Below, piece by piece: positions 7,907-16,543 of a stretch of 64,000 nt of DNA. The DNA is from an uncultured Oscillospiraceae bacterium (GTDB lineage: Bacteria > Bacillota > Clostridia > Oscillospirales > Acutalibacteraceae), in assembly GCA_958366985.1 (NCBI GenBank), contig CATXDC010000003.1, forward strand, positions 144,040 to 208,039, written 5' to 3'. Within the stretch, counting starts at the first letter, position 1. Every line of letters starts with the position of its first letter. Under the pieces are notes generated by a model. The model did not search any database, was not told the origin of the DNA, and saw only the letters and a list, made by a program, of their open reading frames with translations. Both the position numbers and the translations under genes were made by a program.

Positions 7907-8881
7907 TTATTGGGCTTTTTGGATTTCTACATCTTTATAGTAGTGCTTAATAATTTCCTGCCATGAAGAGCCCTGTCTTGCCATATAATCTGCTCCGTAT
8001 TGGCTCATTCCCGCTCCGTGACCGTATCCGGTAACTGAAAAAACAAAAGATCCGTTTTCGTGTTTTACAGTAAAGCATGGACTTCTGAGTCCCATAGCTT
8101 CCCTCACTTCCATTCCGGTGAATTCTTTTCCGCCAATGGCAATGGAAAGTACGGTTCCTGAGTCGGAGACGGTAGATTTTCCTATCCACTCATCTGACTT
8201 TTCTGAAAGACTTGCTCCTTTAAGGGCTGAAGCTTTTTCTTTAAACTGTGCGTCCGTTAAAGTTACTGTGCTTGCATAATCGGGAGAAAGCTTGTCTCCG
8301 GCACTCTGAACAGGCTGTAAATAGGGAAGGTCGCTGCCCCATAAATTTTTGCTGCTTTCCGTCTGACCGGAGGATATTGCGTGAAAGGCAGCTGTTATGA
8401 GTTCGCCTTTGTATGTCACTACATAAGCTCCTGCTTCTTTTACTGCATCGGAAAGCTTTTTTTCATATGTTTCAAACTGTTCTCCGAATTTTTTCTTTCT
8501 TTCCTCAACGGTCATGTATCCCTGATGCTTTGAGCTGTCATCAGTTATATCCGCTCCTTTGAGTTCCTCCGAGGGATTTTCCTTTTGCTGCTCTATCATT
8601 TTTTCTGCATATGTCCGGCAGACAGCCGCCTGTGCTTTCAAAGCTTCTGTGTGATATAAAGGGGTCATTTCGCTGGCAAGTGCGCCTATGAGATATTCAT
8701 TCACTGAAACTGTAACGGTTTTGTTTTCCTCTGTAAGGAGTACTTTTATTTGGGAGGAATTGTGCGAATAATCTCCCGTTGCCGATACATCTCCATCCTC
8801 ATCCGGCAGTATAAAAACTGAAAGGGGAAGTGCCGCCATAAAAAACAAAAGCATAAGTGCCAAAAGCAAATTCCGTTTCAT
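7907..8881 (-). CDS. spoIID: Stage II sporulation protein D (lytic transglycosylase)
   Basis: 324 residues with one N-terminal membrane helix (about 5-25) and an extracellular SpoIID/LytB domain. Diagnostic motifs: ALASEMTPLYHTEALKAQA, which includes the catalytic Glu of the family, and GYGHGAGMSQYGA near the C-terminus. In Bacillus SpoIID works with SpoIIM and SpoIIP to digest septal peptidoglycan during engulfment; neither partner is in this window. The ATG follows AAAGGA. Its presence marks a spore-former or a descendant of one. Sigma-E control is expected from the family, but I did not pin down the promoter. Confidence 0.93.
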   Translation of the reverse strand: MKRNLLLALMLLFFMAALPLSVFILPDEDGDVSATGDYSHNSSQIKVLLTEENKTVTVSVNEYLIGALASEMTPLYHTEALKAQAAVCRTYAEKMIEQQKENPSEELKGADITDDSSKHQGYMTVEERKKKFGEQFETYEKKLSDAVKEAGAYVVTYKGELITAAFHAISSGQTESSKNLWGSDLPYLQPVQSAGDKLSPDYASTVTLTDAQFKEKASALKGASLSEKSDEWIGKSTVSDSGTVLSIAIGGKEFTGMEVREAMGLRSPCFTVKHENGSFVFSVTGYGHGAGMSQYGADYMARQGSSWQEIIKHYYKDVEIQKAQ

Positions 8882-8935
8882 AAAATCAGTCCTTTATTTT
8901 TTTCATAAGAATATACAATGTGTATAGGGGCGTTC

Positions 8936-8964
8936 TTGACTTTACTTTTGCAGTGTTGTAAAAT
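8936..8964 (+). promoter_or_regulatory. Sigma-A promoter of citrate synthase
   Basis: TTGACT (8936-8941), 17 bases, TAAAAT (8959-8964). Confidence 0.78.
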
Positions 8965-8996
8965 TAATGATAAACAATTTTTAAGGAAGTGCCGCA

Positions 8997-10415
8997 ATGG
9001 GATTATATGTTTCCCCAATATCCAATGAATCACTAAAAAATTTATGCGAACAGGTCGGAAAAAATGACCATATAAATCCGGAGGATTTCAGCCGTTTTCA
9101 TGTTAAGAGAGGACTGAGAAATTCTGACGGAACCGGCGTCATGGCAGGTCTTACAAAGATATGCAGCGTTGAGGGATATTACATAAGCGACGGCGAAAGA
9201 ATACCCAAAGAGGGACGTTTGGTATACAGAGGAATAGATATAAACGATATTATCGAAAACTGTGTAAAGGAAGATCGCTTCGGCTATGAGGAAGCTGCAT
9301 GGCTGCTTATTTTCGGCAGTCTTCCGACTCCTGAGCAGCTTAAAAAGTTCAGAGATATTCTCGCACAGTGCCGTGAGCTTCCGGAGGATTTCAACGAGGA
9401 TATGATAATGAAAGCCCCGTCTCCGGATATAATGAACAAGCTTGCAAGAAGCGTTATGGCGCTTTATTCATATGACGAGAATCCCGATGATATAAGCATT
9501 GAGAACGTTCTGCGTCAGTGCATACAGCTCATAGCTCAGATACCTACAATTATGACTTATGCATATCAGGTCAAACGCCGTCATTATCTTCATAAGAGTA
9601 TGTATCTTCATCCCATAAATAAAGAACATTCCACCGCTGAGTTTATACTCAACTCTTTAAGAGCGGACAGAAAGTTTACCCATGAAGAGGCAATGCTTCT
9701 TGATACATGCCTTATTGCCCATATGGAGCACGGCGGCGGTAACAACTCCACTTTCTCCACAAGGGTACTTACTTCAAGCGGAACCGATACATATTCGGCA
9801 ATTGCTGCGGGAATAGGTTCACTTAAAGGACCCAAGCACGGCGGAGCAAACAAAAAGGTTGCCCAGATGATTGCCTGCATGAAAGATGAGGTAAATGACC
9901 TTACAAACGAAGATGAAATTGCGGCTTTCATAGAGCGTGTAATCCGTAAGGAAACAGGCGACGGTTCAGGACTTATTTACGGTATGGGTCATGCTGTTTA
10001 TACACTGTCCGACCCGAGAGCCAAGATACTCAGAGATCGAGCAGGTAAATTTTCAAAGGGTACAGACTTTGAGCAGGAGTTTATTGCTCTTTCATTAATT
10101 GAAAAGCTTACCCCTGAGGTCTTTGAGAAAATCAAGGGTACTAAAAAGAAAATGTGTGCAAATGTTGATTTGTATTCAGGACTTGTATATAAAATGCTCG
10201 GAATACCCGATGATTTGTTTACTCCTATGTTTACCGTTGCAAGAGTTGCTGGATGGTCTGCACATCGTCTCGAAGAGCTCACCTCAGGCAAGAGAATCAT
10301 AAGACCGGCATATAAGAGCGTTTGCCTTCCCGGTACATACATTCCCCTTGCACAGAGAACCTGTGAAACCTGCAAGGGCGATATGGAATATATACCAACT
10401 GAGCAGAGGGATTGA
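8997..10415 (+). CDS. gltA: Citrate synthase
   Basis: 472 residues; ATG 8997 after AAGGAAG. Makes citrate from oxaloacetate and acetyl-CoA. The active-site signatures are visible: HGGGNNSTF, GSLKGPKHGGANKKV and GMGHAVYTLSDPRAKIL (His and Arg), and the C-terminal FTVARVAGWSAHRLEEL. The N-terminal extension of about 45 residues is longer than in the short gltA/citZ forms and resembles a clostridial citrate synthase subgroup. A 2-methylcitrate synthase activity cannot be excluded from sequence alone. With glutamate dehydrogenase elsewhere in the window it fits 2-oxoglutarate/glutamate supply. It stands alone with its own promoter. Confidence 0.93.
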   Translation: MGLYVSPISNESLKNLCEQVGKNDHINPEDFSRFHVKRGLRNSDGTGVMAGLTKICSVEGYYISDGERIPKEGRLVYRGIDINDIIENCVKEDRFGYEEAAWLLIFGSLPTPEQLKKFRDILAQCRELPEDFNEDMIMKAPSPDIMNKLARSVMALYSYDENPDDISIENVLRQCIQLIAQIPTIMTYAYQVKRRHYLHKSMYLHPINKEHSTAEFILNSLRADRKFTHEEAMLLDTCLIAHMEHGGGNNSTFSTRVLTSSGTDTYSAIAAGIGSLKGPKHGGANKKVAQMIACMKDEVNDLTNEDEIAAFIERVIRKETGDGSGLIYGMGHAVYTLSDPRAKILRDRAGKFSKGTDFEQEFIALSLIEKLTPEVFEKIKGTKKKMCANVDLYSGLVYKMLGIPDDLFTPMFTVARVAGWSAHRLEELTSGKRIIRPAYKSVCLPGTYIPLAQRTCETCKGDMEYIPTEQRD

Positions 10416-10444
10416 GTTTTAATTTCCTACTTCGGAGGTTTTTT

Positions 10445-11356
10445 ATGAACAGAAATATTATAGGACCTGACAAGGGCGTAAAAGGATTGTTCGGTGCTTT
10501 TGCCGCTGCGCTTGTTTTGGCGTTGCCTCTTAGAACATACCAGCTGTTTTTTCTCATTGATCCTGAAACAGGCTTTTTTGAAAAAACAAATTTTACTGTT
10601 CCGCTCCTGTATGTGCTGCTGATTTTAGCAGGTATTGTCTTTGTGTTCTTTTCATATTTTCCAAAAGATATGCCTTTTGAAAATATGCCCAAAGGCGGTA
10701 AAGCATTTGCTGTACTTTCATTTTTGATTGCTGTTTCGTTAATTATTGATGCAGGTGTACAGACAAGTGAAATATTTGCATCTCTTACCCTTACCGATAC
10801 AACTGGATATGCATCATCACAGAGTACCAGTATGACATCTGCTTTTAACAGTGAGTCAGTAATGATATATGCGAGAATAATTTTTGCAATAGTTTCATGT
10901 ATATATTTTGCAATACTCGGATTCAGCTATTGCGGAATTATATATGATGCTTCACAGTTCAAAGTTTTAGCCTTAGGCCCTCTTGCATGGGTTATAACAC
11001 GTTTGGTTTCAGATTTTATGTGGAAAATCAATTACCGCAATATTTCTGATTTGCTCTTAGAGATGTTCATGCTTGCGGCGCTGATGTTCTTCTTCCTGTC
11101 TTTTGCAAGAATAAATTCCGATATAGGCCGCTCAAACGCATACAGAAAGCTTTATGCATTTGGTCTTATTGGCAGCTTACTTGCACTGACAATATCTGTT
11201 CCAAAACTTATTTTAACAATTATGGGACGTGCAGACGGCATGATAAGAGAATTTAGATTTTCCTTTGCAGATTGCATAATTGGAATTTTCATAATTTATT
11301 ATCTTTTTATCAGCATCAAGTCTGAAAATTCAGCTAATACAGATGCACAAGCTTAA
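10445..11356 (+). CDS. Polytopic membrane protein of unknown function
   Basis: 303 residues from ATG 10445, 8 bases after CGGAGG, 29 bases behind citrate synthase and possibly cotranscribed with it. Hydropathy by eye gives about seven membrane helices separated by short loops, with one larger polar loop (around residues 118-135, rich in Ser/Thr). I recognise no family motif or catalytic residues. It ends just before a strong terminator. Confidence 0.8.
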   Translation: MNRNIIGPDKGVKGLFGAFAAALVLALPLRTYQLFFLIDPETGFFEKTNFTVPLLYVLLILAGIVFVFFSYFPKDMPFENMPKGGKAFAVLSFLIAVSLIIDAGVQTSEIFASLTLTDTTGYASSQSTSMTSAFNSESVMIYARIIFAIVSCIYFAILGFSYCGIIYDASQFKVLALGPLAWVITRLVSDFMWKINYRNISDLLLEMFMLAALMFFFLSFARINSDIGRSNAYRKLYAFGLIGSLLALTISVPKLILTIMGRADGMIREFRFSFADCIIGIFIIYYLFISIKSENSANTDAQA

Positions 11357-11364
11357 AAACGTAT

Positions 11365-11401
11365 TAAGGCGGTCGGAAAAACGGCCGCTTTTGTTTTTTT
11401 A
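11365..11401 (+). terminator. Terminator of the gltA-membrane protein unit
   Basis: AAGGCGGTCG-loop-CGGCCGCTTTT followed by a run of T, right after the stop codon. Confidence 0.8.
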
Positions 11402-11434
11402 TGTTCATGGAAAGTTTTCTTTTGGACTGGAGAA

Positions 11435-12283
11435 ATGTATATGCAAATAAGCTACAATGAATTTGAAAAAATATTAAGGCCTTTTGCTGAAAGCTGCGGA
11501 TGCACACAGTGGGGACTGTGTCCGCTTTCAGTTCTAGAGGATAGCCTTTTGGATTGCAGAAAAAAAGAAATGCTGCCGGCAGATTCAAAAACTGTAATAT
11601 GTGTTCTTTTTCCGTATCTTTTGGAGTACTATGGGGAAAAGCGAAACATTTCAAGGTATGCTGTGGTACCGGATTATCATTTGGTTTTGCAAAATCTCCT
11701 GTCGGAAATGTGCAGTAAGCTTAAATCTCATTTTCATGACTGTGAGTTTGTTCCCTTTGCAGATAATTCTCCAATTCCGGAAGTAAAGGCTTCTGCCCTT
11801 AGCGGCATAGGTGTTGTGGGAAAAAACTCACTTCTTATAAATAAAAAGTACGGTTCGTGGGTGTTTATAGGTGAAATCGTTACAGATCTTGATGTAAAGT
11901 GCGATGGCTTTACACATGCGATCAAACATTGTATCGGCTGCAACAGATGCGTAGAGAGCTGTCCCGTCAATGCTATTTCCGAAAACGGCGGGATAGACGC
12001 TGAAAAATGTCTTTCTGCAGTGACGCAGAGAAAAGGAGAGCTTACCGAAGGTGAAATTTCAGCAATTTCTCAAAGCGGATGCATATGGGGGTGCGACATT
12101 TGCCAGGAAGTTTGTCCGATGAATATAAAGGCGGAGTTTTCACCGATTAAAGAGTTTTCCGAAAACTGTATTTTTACTTTGACTGAGGAAACTCCAATTA
12201 AAAAAAGGGCGTTCGGCTGGCGAGGAAGAGGCGTAATAAACAGAAATCTGGGAATTATTTCGGATAAAAATAATTGCAAATAA
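11435..12283 (+). CDS. QueG-like epoxyqueuosine reductase family protein, short form
   Basis: 282 residues. The QueG pattern is clear: ALSGIGVVGKNSLLIN, then two ferredoxin-type clusters, CIGCNRCVESCP and CIWGCDICQEVCPMN. QueG uses cobalamin and [4Fe-4S] clusters to reduce epoxyqueuosine to queuosine in tRNA. Family members are usually 310-390 residues and the Bacillus form carries C-terminal HEAT repeats; this one stops soon after the second cluster, so the HEAT part is absent. No other queuosine gene is nearby. Either a minimal QueG or a paralogous iron-sulfur reductase. Confidence 0.78.
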   Translation: MYMQISYNEFEKILRPFAESCGCTQWGLCPLSVLEDSLLDCRKKEMLPADSKTVICVLFPYLLEYYGEKRNISRYAVVPDYHLVLQNLLSEMCSKLKSHFHDCEFVPFADNSPIPEVKASALSGIGVVGKNSLLINKKYGSWVFIGEIVTDLDVKCDGFTHAIKHCIGCNRCVESCPVNAISENGGIDAEKCLSAVTQRKGELTEGEISAISQSGCIWGCDICQEVCPMNIKAEFSPIKEFSENCIFTLTEETPIKKRAFGWRGRGVINRNLGIISDKNNCK

Positions 12284-12284
12284 G

Positions 12285-12313
12285 TTGTAAAATACGATTG
12301 TTTCCACTATAAT
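12285..12313 (+). promoter_or_regulatory. Sigma-A promoter of darA-holB-ricT
   Basis: TTGTAA (12285-12290), 17 bases, TATAAT (12308-12313); it begins one base after the upstream stop codon. Confidence 0.72.
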
Positions 12314-12344
12314 AGAACTAAGTAAAAGGATTGGAGGCTTTTTT

Positions 12345-12668
12345 ATGAAACTTGTTATTTCCATTGTAAACAGTGACGACGGTCACATCCTTCTCAGCCG
12401 TTTGACAAAGGCGGGATTTTACGTTACAAAGCTTTCAACCTCAGGCGGATTTCTCAGAAGCGGAAATATTACGCTTATGACTGGTGTTGAGGAAGAAAGA
12501 GTTGACGAGCTTATCGAAATTATAGGTAAGTGCAGCAGTAAGCGTAAGCAGATGGTTCAGCCTAACCCCATGTATGGCAATGAGCTTTATGTTTCTGCAC
12601 CTATGGAGATAACCGTCGGCGGAGCAACTGTTTTTGTTCTTGATGTAGATAAGTTCTATAAGCTTTGA
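12345..12668 (+). CDS. darA: Cyclic-di-AMP receptor DarA (PstA/YaaQ)
   Basis: 107 residues; ATG after TTGGAGG. PII-like fold member: MKLVISIVNSDDGHILLSRL, the loop STSGGFLRSGN, and the C-terminal VFVLDVDKF are characteristic of the DarA/PstA/YaaQ family, which binds c-di-AMP as a homotrimer. Downstream targets of DarA are not settled. The order darA, holB, ricT is conserved with Bacillus (yaaQ-yaaR-holB-yaaT), with yaaR missing here. Confidence 0.93.
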   Translation: MKLVISIVNSDDGHILLSRLTKAGFYVTKLSTSGGFLRSGNITLMTGVEEERVDELIEIIGKCSSKRKQMVQPNPMYGNELYVSAPMEITVGGATVFVLDVDKFYKL

Positions 12669-12672
12669 TAAT

Positions 12673-13542
12673 ATGGCGGAGCTTAACTATACATCAGAGA
12701 TTTGTCAGAAGCTGTCAGCGCTTTTAAAGGCAAATCGATTTCCCCATGCAATACTTATTGAATGTGCAGATGAAGAGGCGGGCGCTTCGGCAGCCCGCTT
12801 CGCTTCAAAAATGCTGGTTTGCGAAAATAAAGATATGGCTCCGTGCGGAGTCTGTTCTGCCTGTAAAAAGGCTCAGGCGTTTTCTCATCCTGATATTGCC
12901 GAATATTCCGGCGGAAATGCGCCAAGATCCTTTAAGGTCGATTGGGTGAGAGAAGCTATAAGAAGCGCATATGTCATGCCAAATGAAGCCGATTCAAAGG
13001 TGTTTGTGTTTTTAAAGACACAGACTATGTCCGACAGTGCGCAGAATGCGGTGCTTAAAGTGCTCGAAGAGCCGCCGTCATATGTTAAATTCATACTGGT
13101 ATGTAATTCCAAAACCAATATGCTCGAAACCATACTTTCACGGTGTGTAGTTTTTTCGCTGGATTCCGATGCACAGACGGATTTGTCCGAAAAGACACAG
13201 GCCGCAGTCAGAAGTATGGTAAACGGAATAACCGCTCCCGAAGAATATACTTTGATAAAGGAAGCGGGAGCTTTTGAAAAGGACAAGGATTTATTGCGTG
13301 AAGTGATTTCCGAGCTTATAAATGTTTTCAGAGATGCTGCTTTTATTAAAGGCGGTGGCAGGGCATCCCTCAGCCGTGTGCCGGACGCAGCCGAGAAAGC
13401 GGCAGCATCTCTTACCATGCCTTCGATTTTAAAGGTTATGGATGTACTTTATGAAGTGGAGTCAGCAATGGCACGCAATATTAATTATAATTTACTGCTT
13501 ACTGCAATGTGCTCTCGATTGAGAGGCGCTTGCGTAAGATGA
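12673..13542 (+). CDS. holB: DNA polymerase III subunit delta' (HolB)
   Basis: 289 residues, starting four bases after darA with no clear ribosome site, so it is probably translated by coupling. Clamp-loader AAA fold lacking a usable Walker A: HAILIECADEEAGASA, a zinc-binding cysteine set including CGVCSAC, HPDIAEY, VKVLEEPPSYVKFIL-like sensor region (LKVLEEPPSYVKFILVCN) and the SRC sensor 1 end (TILSRCVVF). Acts in the clamp loader with delta and tau/gamma to load the sliding clamp. Confidence 0.9.
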   Translation: MAELNYTSEICQKLSALLKANRFPHAILIECADEEAGASAARFASKMLVCENKDMAPCGVCSACKKAQAFSHPDIAEYSGGNAPRSFKVDWVREAIRSAYVMPNEADSKVFVFLKTQTMSDSAQNAVLKVLEEPPSYVKFILVCNSKTNMLETILSRCVVFSLDSDAQTDLSEKTQAAVRSMVNGITAPEEYTLIKEAGAFEKDKDLLREVISELINVFRDAAFIKGGGRASLSRVPDAAEKAAASLTMPSILKVMDVLYEVESAMARNINYNLLLTAMCSRLRGACVR

Positions 13543-13567
13543 TATAAAAGAGAGGAAACAAATATTT

Positions 13568-14431
13568 ATGGCAGAAATAGTCGGAGTGAGATTTAAGGAG
13601 GTCGGCAAGGTTTATTACTTTGATCCCGACGGAGTAAATCTTAAAAAGGGCGACAGAGTTATAGTTGAAACTGCACGTGGAATCGAGTGCGGCGAAGTCG
13701 CCATGGATAACAGAATAGTAGACGATGAGGAAATCGTACATCCTCTTAAAATGATAATAAGAGAGGCTACTGAAGAGGATCTCAAGACTGTTGAGGAGAA
13801 TAAGAAAAAAGAGAAAGAGGCATTTGATATCTGCCTTAAAAAAATAGCAAATCACGGTCTTGAAATGCATCTGGTAGATGTTGAATATACCTTTGATAAC
13901 AGTAAGATTCTTTTCTATTTTACTGCTGACGGCAGAGTGGACTTCAGAGAGCTTGTAAAGGATTTGGCAAGCGTATTCCGCACAAGAATTGAGCTTAGAC
14001 AGATCGGTGTACGAGATGAATCCAAAATGCTCGGAGGCCTCGGAATGTGCGGCAGACCTTTCTGCTGCGGTACATTCCTCGGTGAATTTCAGCCTGTATC
14101 CATTAAAATGGCTAAAGAGCAGGGCTTGTCCCTTAACCCCGTTAAGATAAGCGGAACATGCGGCAGACTTATGTGCTGTCTTAAGTATGAGCAGGATGCC
14201 TATGAGCATCTTCTCAAGATAACCCCAAAACAGGGAGCTACTGTTGAAACTGCCGAGGGCAGGGGAACGGTTGTAGACGTTAACCTTCTTACAGGAATTT
14301 TAAAGGTAAGACTTTTTGAGCGCCCCGATGCAGCTCCCGTAACTGTAAGCAGACGTGATGTAAAGCTTTTAAAGGATGCTCAGATAAGAGTTGACAAAGA
14401 AGAGCTTGAAAAGTTCAAAGGCATAGAATAA
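13568..14431 (+). CDS. ricT: RicT/YaaT, PSP1-domain regulator of RNA turnover
   Basis: 287 residues; ATG after AGAGAGG. PSP1 C-terminal domain with cysteine groups GMCGRPFCCG and GTCGRLMCCLKYEQ, matching YaaT/RicT. In Bacillus RicT forms the Y-complex with RicA and RicF, carries iron-sulfur clusters with them and modulates RNase Y, competence and sporulation. RicA and RicF are not in the window. It ends the darA operon and is followed by a terminator. Confidence 0.92.
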   Translation: MAEIVGVRFKEVGKVYYFDPDGVNLKKGDRVIVETARGIECGEVAMDNRIVDDEEIVHPLKMIIREATEEDLKTVEENKKKEKEAFDICLKKIANHGLEMHLVDVEYTFDNSKILFYFTADGRVDFRELVKDLASVFRTRIELRQIGVRDESKMLGGLGMCGRPFCCGTFLGEFQPVSIKMAKEQGLSLNPVKISGTCGRLMCCLKYEQDAYEHLLKITPKQGATVETAEGRGTVVDVNLLTGILKVRLFERPDAAPVTVSRRDVKLLKDAQIRVDKEELEKFKGIE

Positions 14432-14452
14432 TCAATATAATATAGATTTTAC

Positions 14453-14488
14453 AAAAAGCGGCAGATGAATCATATCTGTCGCTTTTCT
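14453..14488 (+). terminator. Terminator of the darA operon
   Basis: AAAAGCGGCAGAT pairs with ATCTGTCGCTTTT, followed by TTTTCTG. Confidence 0.75.
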
Positions 14489-14610
14489 GCATTTTAAACG
14501 TAAATTTAGTATAATTTTATTCATTTTATATAGCCTTTACTCAGTGAAAAAAGGCCTTAATTTGTAAGTTCTTATTGCGAAAAAATGGGAAAATGAAAGA
14601 AAAAATATAC

Positions 14611-14640
14611 TTGACAACCATTTCGAAAATAGCGTACTAT
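14611..14640 (+). promoter_or_regulatory. Sigma-A promoter upstream of the DnaA-box cluster
   Basis: TTGACA (14611-14616), 18 bases, TACTAT (14635-14640). Transcription from here would pass through the DnaA boxes and reach the EFR1 gene after a leader of about 300 bases. Confidence 0.65.
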
Positions 14641-14682
14641 GTATATACATATTGAATATTCAGAGGAAAATTCGGTGGGAAA

Positions 14683-14793
14683 TGTGGAAAATCTTGTTAA
14701 GTAAAGTTAAAGTCTTTACCGTGAAAAGTGGAAAACAAGGTTTTTGCAACGTGAAAATCAGGATTTTTCACATTATCCACAAAGTTTTCCACA
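14683..14793. promoter_or_regulatory. Cluster of DnaA boxes
   Basis: Four sites fit TTWTNCACA exactly: TTTTCCACA on the minus strand at 14691-14683, and on the plus strand TTTTTCACA (14764-14772), the perfect TTATCCACA (14773-14781) and TTTTCCACA (14785-14793). A fifth, AGTGGAAAA at 14727-14735, is one base off. The last three are in tandem, 9 and 12 bases apart. GTGGAAAAC (14728-14736) and GTTTTCCAC (14784-14792) form a 9-bp inverted repeat. Clustering at this density suggests real DnaA binding. Confidence 0.65.
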
Positions 14794-14953
14794 CACTAAA
14801 GGTGCTGACCTTTACAAAAGTTTTCAACGTAATTTTGGGGAAAATTTGTGTTATATTCATGCTGTAACTTTTATATGCAGCTTGATTTATGAATACAAAT
14901 TCAAAAATGCAATTTTAGATTTCAAAAAATTCATTTTGAAGGAGGAAATCACT

Positions 14954-15739
14954 TTGAACGGAAAAATTTTCGTATTTTCAGCAACAGGCAATTCAAAATA
15001 TTTGGCTCTTAAAATAGGAGAAAAAACAGGGCTTGAAATTGTAAATTTAAATAAATGTCTTTTGGACAATGAAGAGGAATATAATTTTGAGGGCGAAACA
15101 ATCGGCTTTGTCTTTCCGGTATATGCCTGGGGCTGTCCGGCTGTTGTGGAACGCTTTGTAACTCAGTTAAAGTTTACAGGAAATCCTGCTTATGTGTTCG
15201 CAGTTGCCAATTGCGGAGACTCAATGGGAAATACCCTCACGGATTTTGATAAGCTTCTTAAAACCAAAGGTCTTTCACTGGATTTCGGCGACTTTTTTGT
15301 TATGCCAAATAACTATCTGCCTTTAAGTGATGTGGATTCAAAGGAGCAGGAAAACGAGAAGCTTCAAAATGCCGAGCAAAAGCTTTCCGTAACTATTCAG
15401 AAAATCATGGATAATGAAAAAGGTATAAATCAGCCCAAGGGTATTTTTAATACCCTGCTTTCCGGAGCTGTCCATAAAGGGTTTAATAAAACCTCTTCAA
15501 AGGGATATAAAAAGCTGCACATCAATTCATCTTGTGTCGGCTGCGGACTTTGTGCAATTGTCTGCCCTCTTATGAATATCACTTTAAAGGACGGAAAACC
15601 TCAGTGGGGAGAAAACTGCATTTCCTGTATGGGATGTATAAACTGGTGTCCTCAAAAGGCAATAGATTACGGAAAGAAAACTGAAAACAGAGGAAGATAC
15701 CACAATCCTAATATAAGTATAAATGAGCTTCTGGAATAA
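14954..15739 (+). CDS. EFR1 family protein: flavodoxin-like domain plus two [4Fe-4S] ferredoxin motifs
   Basis: 261 residues from TTG 14954, eight bases after AAGGAGG. N-terminal flavodoxin-like FMN fold begins FVFSATGNSKYLA with the phosphate loop SATGNS. The C-terminus has CVGCGLCAIVCP and CISCMGCINWCP, two cubane clusters. Members serve as cytoplasmic electron-transfer proteins; the partner is unknown. In-frame extension upstream to 14744 is rejected because it lacks a ribosome site and enters the DnaA-box region. Confidence 0.88.
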   Translation: MNGKIFVFSATGNSKYLALKIGEKTGLEIVNLNKCLLDNEEEYNFEGETIGFVFPVYAWGCPAVVERFVTQLKFTGNPAYVFAVANCGDSMGNTLTDFDKLLKTKGLSLDFGDFFVMPNNYLPLSDVDSKEQENEKLQNAEQKLSVTIQKIMDNEKGINQPKGIFNTLLSGAVHKGFNKTSSKGYKKLHINSSCVGCGLCAIVCPLMNITLKDGKPQWGENCISCMGCINWCPQKAIDYGKKTENRGRYHNPNISINELLE

Positions 15740-15790
15740 AAATCTGTATGATTGCTGAGAAGCAGGCAATGCTTTTTGGGAGTGAAGATA

Positions 15791-16435
15791 TTGAATAATA
15801 ATTTTAAAGTTATCAAACTCAGCAAAAGGTTTTTGATATTGGTTGTACTTTCATTTTTAATCTTGGGCACAGCCGTTATGGTGATACATTTATCTTCAAA
15901 GCCGACTAAAGAACGGCCGGAAACGGATAATGTAATGGGTGTGCCTGTTACATATGACTACATACCGGAGGAATCAGGAGGCAGACCCGGGATAAGGCGT
16001 AAAATCCGCTATGTTGTAATTCACGAAACAGCCAATCACCGTGAAGGAGCAAACGCCAAGGCTCATAGCCTTTATCTTCAGGACGGAGGAGACGGAAGTA
16101 CTTCATGGCATTATACCGTAGATGACCATGAAATTTATCATCATGTTCCCGACAGCGAAGTAGCATGGCACGCAGGAGATAAGCTGAAAAATCCCGGCGG
16201 GAACCTCAACGGAATAGGCATTGAGCTTTGTGTAAACGATGACGGAGATTTTGAAAAGACCTTTGATAACGGAGCAAAACTGACAGCGTTTTTGCTCAAT
16301 GAGTATTCTCTGGGAATTGAGGATGTAAAGCAACATTATGATTTTAACGGGAAAAACTGTCCTATGACCATAAGGGAAACAGATAGATGGCAGGAATTTT
16401 TAACTCTCACTGAAAAATATTTACATGAGCTTTAA
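15791..16435 (+). CDS. Membrane-anchored N-acetylmuramoyl-L-alanine amidase (Amidase_2/PGRP fold)
   Basis: 214 residues from TTG 15791, eight bases after GGGAGTGA. One N-terminal membrane helix (about 14-36), then an amidase_2 domain: YVVIHETANH with the first zinc His, SWHYTVDDHEIYHHVP, WHAGD, and the C-terminal KQHYDFNGKNCP supplying the second His and the Cys/Asp-position ligand. It cuts the bond between muramic acid and the stem peptide on the outside of the membrane. Could act in growth, sporulation or germination; no context gene decides. A strong terminator follows. Confidence 0.88.
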   Translation: MNNNFKVIKLSKRFLILVVLSFLILGTAVMVIHLSSKPTKERPETDNVMGVPVTYDYIPEESGGRPGIRRKIRYVVIHETANHREGANAKAHSLYLQDGGDGSTSWHYTVDDHEIYHHVPDSEVAWHAGDKLKNPGGNLNGIGIELCVNDDGDFEKTFDNGAKLTAFLLNEYSLGIEDVKQHYDFNGKNCPMTIRETDRWQEFLTLTEKYLHEL

Positions 16436-16494
16436 AATGTCAACGAAACACAAAGTCAGTAAAAAGTAAAATTAAATAATAAGTAATAAATAAA

Positions 16495-16535
16495 AAAAGA
16501 ACCTCCGGCCGTTATTACAGCCGGAGGTTCTTTTC
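16495..16535. terminator. Bidirectional terminator between amidase and the Cys-rich gene
   Basis: A perfect 13-bp stem (AAGAACCTCCGGC with its complement) and a 9-base loop, with A-rich sequence before and TTTT after; serves the plus-strand amidase and the minus-strand peptide gene. Confidence 0.88.
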
Positions 16536-16543
16536 AGGAGAGG

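Larger units (their letters stand above)
14489..14953. other. Gene-free AT-rich stretch with a promoter and DnaA boxes
   Basis: Over 460 bases carry no convincing coding sequence; a reading frame open upstream of the EFR1 gene has no ribosome site and odd composition. The stretch is AT-rich and full of GTGAAAA/GTGGAAAA and TTTTCCAC words. It holds a sigma-A promoter at 14611-14640 and the DnaA-box cluster at 14683-14793, both listed separately. Confidence 0.7.

Noticed and set aside
13499..14209. 236-codon minus-strand frame within ricT
   Set aside because: Shadow of ricT; no ribosome site and low-complexity, Tyr/Phe/Ser-rich product.
14489..14953. Calling the DnaA-box stretch the chromosomal origin
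   Set aside because: dnaA, dnaN, rpmH and gyrase genes are absent, and genes on both sides run in the same direction, so there is no strand switch. Only a DnaA-box cluster is claimed.
14744..14953. N-terminal extension of the EFR1 protein
   Set aside because: The frame is open but crosses the DnaA boxes, lacks a ribosome site, and the known family starts at the TTG behind AAGGAGG.
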